Assembly (NCBI GenBank): GCA_905221615.1
Contig: CAJNDT010000502.1
Coordinates: 248,001-312,000 of the forward strand
From: Symbiodinium sp. CCMP2592
Lineage: Eukaryota > Sar > Dinophyceae > Suessiales > Symbiodiniaceae
DNA length: 64,000 bases
Direction: 5' to 3'
In this document: positions 60,107-64,000 of the stretch, piece by piece
How the letters are laid out: each line of letters begins with the position of its first letter
Numbering within the stretch: the stretch's first letter is position 1
Program-made: the position numbers and the translations under genes
Notes under the pieces: model-generated
What the model was told of the DNA's origin: nothing
The model's database searches: none
What the model saw: the letters and a program-made list of their open reading frames with translations, nothing else

Positions 60107-60214
60107 AGGGGCCTTAATCATTACCTATATTATTATGGGGGCTCCTTATGATAATGGTAGTATACTGGTCCCAAATACCCTATTCTAATTTCGAAGGCCC
60201 CTATATTACTTTTC
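60107..60214. mobile_element. Palindromic MITE-like element, family J
   Basis: TAGGGGCCTTAATCATTACC to CGAAGGCCCCTA, with a GGGGGCTCCTTATGATAATG centre. Confidence 0.85.
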
Positions 60215-60770
60215 TGAATGTAGGCTCCCGATTGATGAAACCGCCTTCCCTTGATCAGGAATAGATCAAGGATCCGATGATACTGGCCCTTGCAGAAACG
60301 AAGAGATCACCAAGTAACCTTCCACTGAGCAAACCCATCTGTTTTATCTTATCGCGTCGTGGTTGGTGTCTTTACTGCTGGTGTTAACTCCAGTAATCAT
60401 ACCGTTGCCGGAAAGCAAGTGTTTCGTTGGCTTTTGTTTCCATGCAGTGCTGTGATACACGGAAGCGGCTGCCATAACTCTGATTCTTTCTGAAGTTCCC
60501 CTTTAACTCAGCGCCCAAACCCAAACCCTTAACCGTTAGTTAAGCCCTAAACCCCAACCCCAACCTCGCCCCCACTCCGAACCCGAAATCTAAAACCGCC
60601 AAATCGATAATTTTAAAGCCTGAACCCTAAACCCAAACCGAAGAAGCCAAACACCCCCTAAAATCGTAAGACCCTAAGCCACTCCAATGCCTTTGTGAAG
60701 CGTGCTTGGGAGGTCTGGTCGTTGTGATACCAGTGTTTCAACAGCAACAGTATCAATAGTCAATAGTAGT
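60215..60770. other. Spacer, nothing recognised
   Basis: Unique-looking DNA. No supported gene. Confidence 0.35.
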
Positions 60771-60814
60771 AGTGAGAACTGTAATAAAGCAAAATGTCAC
60801 TGTAATTAGAATTG

Positions 60815-61180
<366 letters not shown>

Positions 61181-62000
61181 CCGCCGCTTCACTATGATTA
61201 CGATCGATATTCATGTTATCACTGCTGGTTTAGTTCTTGCAGATACTCGTATTCGCATATCTTTCTGCTACTTGTTCCATGCCAGGCTTTACGATTCAGC
61301 AGTTTAGGTGCAGGGTTGCCTGTCATTTTACTTTGTAAAAAACTCCTGGACCTTAAATACGGGACCCGTAATCCCGCAGATTATGGAAGCCTGAATACTT
61401 GGTACTACTATTCTTCGGAGTTTATACAAAAGCTTACTCCAAGACCTGTCTAGTCATCATGCCGGCCATGTTACTTTGACTTAAAAGACCCCTCAATCCT
61501 ATACTCGAAACCTAAACCCTCAAGCCCAAACGGTGAAGGGTTTGTGCATGCGAGGTTCCGACCTAGCCGACCGAGCACAAGAGGTGCTTGGATGCGACAA
61601 ATCAGTGTTGGGGACTACTAGATGAGGCGAGCTTAGTGTTTAGAGGTTGAGGGTTTGCTGCAGTTTAGGGTTTAGGGTTGAAGGTTGCCAAGAGGGTTAC
61701 TACATGGATGACCGCAAGGTTTACAAAGAGGGTACAGGGATCAAGAACGGCTTAACTTTGGGTTTGTAAGATAGAGAAGACAGGCTGTTTCACCAAAGCC
61801 GGAATCCTACGATGACTCCCCATAAGCCCTGTCGAATTCGCGCTAGCACATTGCAATTACCGCCGACGACGTTTCAATCACACCAAAACCCTTGTACAGC
61901 CCAAAAGGGAGAAGAAGGGCCATAGTCTCGCTGCACCCTACCTTCACTATGAATCCTCTAAACCCGACGCTGTCAACCCTAGTTTTTACAATTGAGTTTT
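61181..62000. other. Spacer, nothing recognised
   Basis: Unique-looking DNA. No supported gene. Confidence 0.35.
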
Positions 62001-62004
62001 CAGG

Positions 62005-62040
62005 AAACCCTAAACCCTAAACCCTAAACCCTAAACCCTA
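62005..62040 (-). repeat. Short CCCTAAA block
   Basis: Five CCCTAAA units. Confidence 0.75.
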
Positions 62041-62479
62041 GTTTCAGGGCCATGGCTCTAAAGGTCTTGAACGTGAGGCCTTCAATCGGACATAAGGTGT
62101 GTGCAGCGGGATTCATGAGGGTCCATGTGCCAACACAGTAAATGCTTAGGGCCTTAAGCGGGTCCCCACAAAATACATGAGGGACCAACATGTCTTAGGG
62201 GTACTTAGAAATAATTTCTATTTTTGGGTTATTATAATCCCTAAGAAACACCTAAAATTATACTTGTTGCTAGGGTTCTAAGTTCAGTATAGATGTGTAC
62301 CGAACCCTAAACCCCCACTGTGTTGCAGGATCTGAAAACCAAGTGGGCAAGCCAGAACTTGATGCCCGACGCCCTTCAACATGCCCCACACTACATGCCC
62401 CTAAACCCTAAACCCTTAAAGCCCCAAGCAATACATGCGGTAGTACTTCTGGTGGGCCAACTCCTGCTTCACACTCCCC
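62041..62479. other. Spacer with a weak palindrome
   Basis: CAACATGTCTTAGGGG (62188) and CCTAAAATTATACTTGTTG (62252) suggest a decayed palindromic element. No supported gene. Confidence 0.35.
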
Positions 62480-62489
62480 ACCCTATGGG

Positions 62490-62599
62490 GATGACTCCAA
62501 TAACCGAAATAATCACCAATACTATTTTGGGGGCTCATTAATATAGTTATAGTGTAATGGGCCCCAAGACCCTGTTCTAATTATTAAGGCCCCTATATT
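62490..62599. mobile_element. Family J element with decayed left end
   Basis: The right part CCTGTTCTAATTATTAAGGC + CCCTATA is clear. The left arm has AATAATCACCAATACTATTT only. Confidence 0.75.
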
Positions 62600-63486
62600 C
62601 CAGTACTCCGATCCTGCCGGATGTCCATCAGCATTAGTGTGACGTTTCACAGGTTTAGCCCACCGGGGCGGGAGTTTCCGGATCGTGCCTGAGTGAAATT
62701 CCACTACAGCTTATCACAGAACCCGAAGCCTAAACAGTCAGTAGTGTTCCCCTTATACTCCCAGAATAATGGGGCCATAATATGCCCCACCACCCTAGTC
62801 TACCCAGGCATTCGATTCTGATGAAGATGGGAGGCAGTTCGAGCTACGGAAGGACGATGGGGTCTGGGGCCGGCAGGTCAAGTAAATCTCCCCACTGTAG
62901 CAGAAGGAGGGTTGATCCCACAAGTCATGCACCCATGCACGGATGAGGATTCAGGGGAATTCAGAGCCCGACACACTGGTTTGTCTCCGAGCTTTAAGCT
63001 TAGGACCTTTCAGTTGAACGGTGTTGGGTTCGGGGGTTATAGCAACTGTGGGGTGCGGGGTTTACCGTAACCCTAAACCCTTTAGAGTTCAGTAATTTCG
63101 GATGGGAGGTTGTTGGTTTAGGGTTCAGGGTTCAGTCAGCACAACTGTTGTAGGGGGTCGAACACTTTGCTGAACCCTTAAAACCACAGGCCCAACGGAA
63201 TTGTAGGAAGAAGGGTAGCTTTTGTTAAGGGGCTGCTGCGGAACTTGGTTCAAGTCCCCGGATAGCTGCCAGACAGATCAGCAAAGATATCCCGAACCCC
63301 AAAGTCTAAACCCCCAAGCCCTAAACCCTGAACCCAGAACCCTATCCCACTATAGCCTGAAGCCTTAACCCTAAGCCCCTAAACCCATTAAGCCCTAAAC
63401 CCCTAAACTCTTGTAGGACCCTTATAGAACCCATATAGAACCCCGCAAAATCGTGGCCACGGTGGTAGGGTTTGAGGACTGTGCCC
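62600..63486. other. Spacer, nothing recognised
   Basis: CCCTAAA words at 63310-63410 (minus orientation). No supported gene. Confidence 0.35.
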
Positions 63487-63610
63487 TACTTGAAGGTTCA
63501 TGGGATTTAGTAAGTAAGGATATAAGTAAGTTATAATTAGGATAACCCCACTTAGGGGACTTACAACCCCAACTGTAACCTACTTACTAAGTCCCATGAT
63601 CCTTCATGTA
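63487..63610. mobile_element. Family A element, variant interior
   Basis: TACTTGAAGGTTCATGGGAT to CTAAGTCCCATGATCCTTCA, with the CCCCACTTAGGGGAC centre of the 25.98/31.0/56.25-kb type. Confidence 0.87.
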
Positions 63611-63611
63611 A

Positions 63612-63672
63612 TGTAGGGGCCTTCATGATTGGAGTAGGGTTTTGGGTTCCTTGATCATGGTATTATCAGAAG
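63612..63672. mobile_element. Left half of a family J element
   Basis: TGTAGGGGCCTTCATGATTG then GGTTTTGGGTTCC; no right arm. Confidence 0.6.
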
Positions 63673-63763
63673 AAGGAGCCTTAAAGGAGTAAGCTGGTAA
63701 TCACTCAAGGTTAGATGTTGCTATGAGCTTCCACAAACCCGCGTAGAATCCTAGAAAAAGTAT

Positions 63764-63869
63764 GGGAGTTTCCGAAGATAGGGGACCCTAATAACGTATC
63801 CTACATAGTAGGATCCTTATTATATATAAGAACCCCCAAAATAAGGTGCCCCTAATTTTCGGAAACCCC
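63764..63869. mobile_element. Palindromic MITE-like element, family B
   Basis: GGGAGTTTCCGAAGATAGGG to TTTTCGGAAACCCC, with a TTATATATAAGAAC expansion at the centre. Confidence 0.85.
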
Positions 63870-63923
63870 ACATGTTAAGGCACTTGAACCCTGGGCCCTG
63901 ATCCCGAAATCCGTCTGCTTGTA

Positions 63924-63950
63924 AACCTTACCTTAACCTACCAAAACCTA
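63924..63950. mobile_element. Left-end fragment of a family N element
   Basis: AACCTTACCTTAACCTACCA, as at 49366. The following base pairs belong to family P. Confidence 0.6.
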
Positions 63951-64000
63951 AAGGGAACTCCAGAAAGTTGGAATATGGTTTCAGGGTAGGATACCCTATA
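63951..64000. mobile_element. Family P element cut by the window edge
   Basis: GGGAACTCCAGAAAGTTGGA followed by ATATGGTTTCAGGGTAGGAT as in the 13.7-kb copy. The right half lies beyond the window. Confidence 0.8.

Noticed and set aside
63180-63270. Possible tRNA (GGTTCAAGTCC near 63248)
   Set aside because: A T-arm-like string is present, but no matching D-arm, anticodon arm or acceptor stem can be built around it.

Overview
The window looks like dinoflagellate nuclear DNA, most likely from Symbiodiniaceae or a close relative. This is inferred from three things: TTTAGGG/CCCTAAA telomere-type repeats scattered through the interior, dozens of ~100-bp palindromic repeats of many families, and a giant Ty1/copia element with a C3H1 finger and a CCHC knuckle in Gag. 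I see no convincing host protein-coding gene, tRNA, rRNA or spliced-leader gene. The species is not established.

The one intact gene is a 3,073-residue Gag-Pol polyprotein on the minus strand (4193-13414). It belongs to a complete LTR retrotransposon (3914-13668). The two 228-bp LTRs are identical base for base, both sides carry the 5-bp target duplication ACCTT, and a purine tract abuts the 3' LTR. A primer-binding site next to the 5' LTR is complementary to the anticodon arm of initiator tRNA-Met, the half-tRNA priming mode of Drosophila copia and yeast Ty5. The domain order is disordered N-terminus, Gag, C3H1 finger, CCHC knuckle, protease (DSGA), integrase (D,D-35-E with a large acidic insert), a region resembling a 2-oxoglutarate/Fe(II) dioxygenase, reverse transcriptase (YIDD), RNase H, and a C-terminal tail with two hydrophobic segments. 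The element sits inside an older palindromic MITE, split in two.

Layout: 1-3.9 kb, telomere-like repeats and decayed palindromes; 3.9-13.7 kb, the copia element; 13.7-40 kb, a dense patchwork of palindromic elements, CCCTAAA blocks and triplet or TA microsatellites; 40.0-43.5 kb, an unusual block with an AATTGAAAT foldback, a C-rich CACC tract, a ~105-bp tandem array whose units each carry a hairpin, and an AT-rich stretch; 46.2-47.4 kb, a triplet microsatellite split by a ~770-bp terminal-inverted-repeat element carrying a CCHC knuckle fragment; 47.4-64 kb, more palindromic elements and two large telomere-like arrays, one with a regular 15-bp unit.

Palindromic families are lettered by their terminal motif. 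A: GGATCATGGGACTTAGTAA (A2 = GGTCGGGGGACTTAG). B: GGGAGTTTCCGAAAATAGGG. C: CTTACCTTTGGTTAGTAGGG. D: GGTTGATGATATAAATCCTG. E: GTAGGAACCTGATTAAGAAA. F: GGGTGGTTGTCAAAATTA. G: CCAGGCTGTTCAG. H: AGGATGCCCAGTAGTACCC. I: CCCCCACCCTGTAATAGTG. J: TAGGGGCCTTAATAATTA. K: GAGACTCCAATATCC. L: GGGGAAAAGGAGGGACCC. M: ATCCCAGACCCCC. N: CTACCTTAAACTACCAAA. O: GTAGGGAATGGG. P: AACTCCAGAAAGTTGG. Q: CCTTAAGGGAGGG. X: GGCCCCAAAGTA. None encodes a transposase here, so they are read as non-autonomous elements moved in trans. Coordinates were read by eye and may be off by a few bases at decayed ends.
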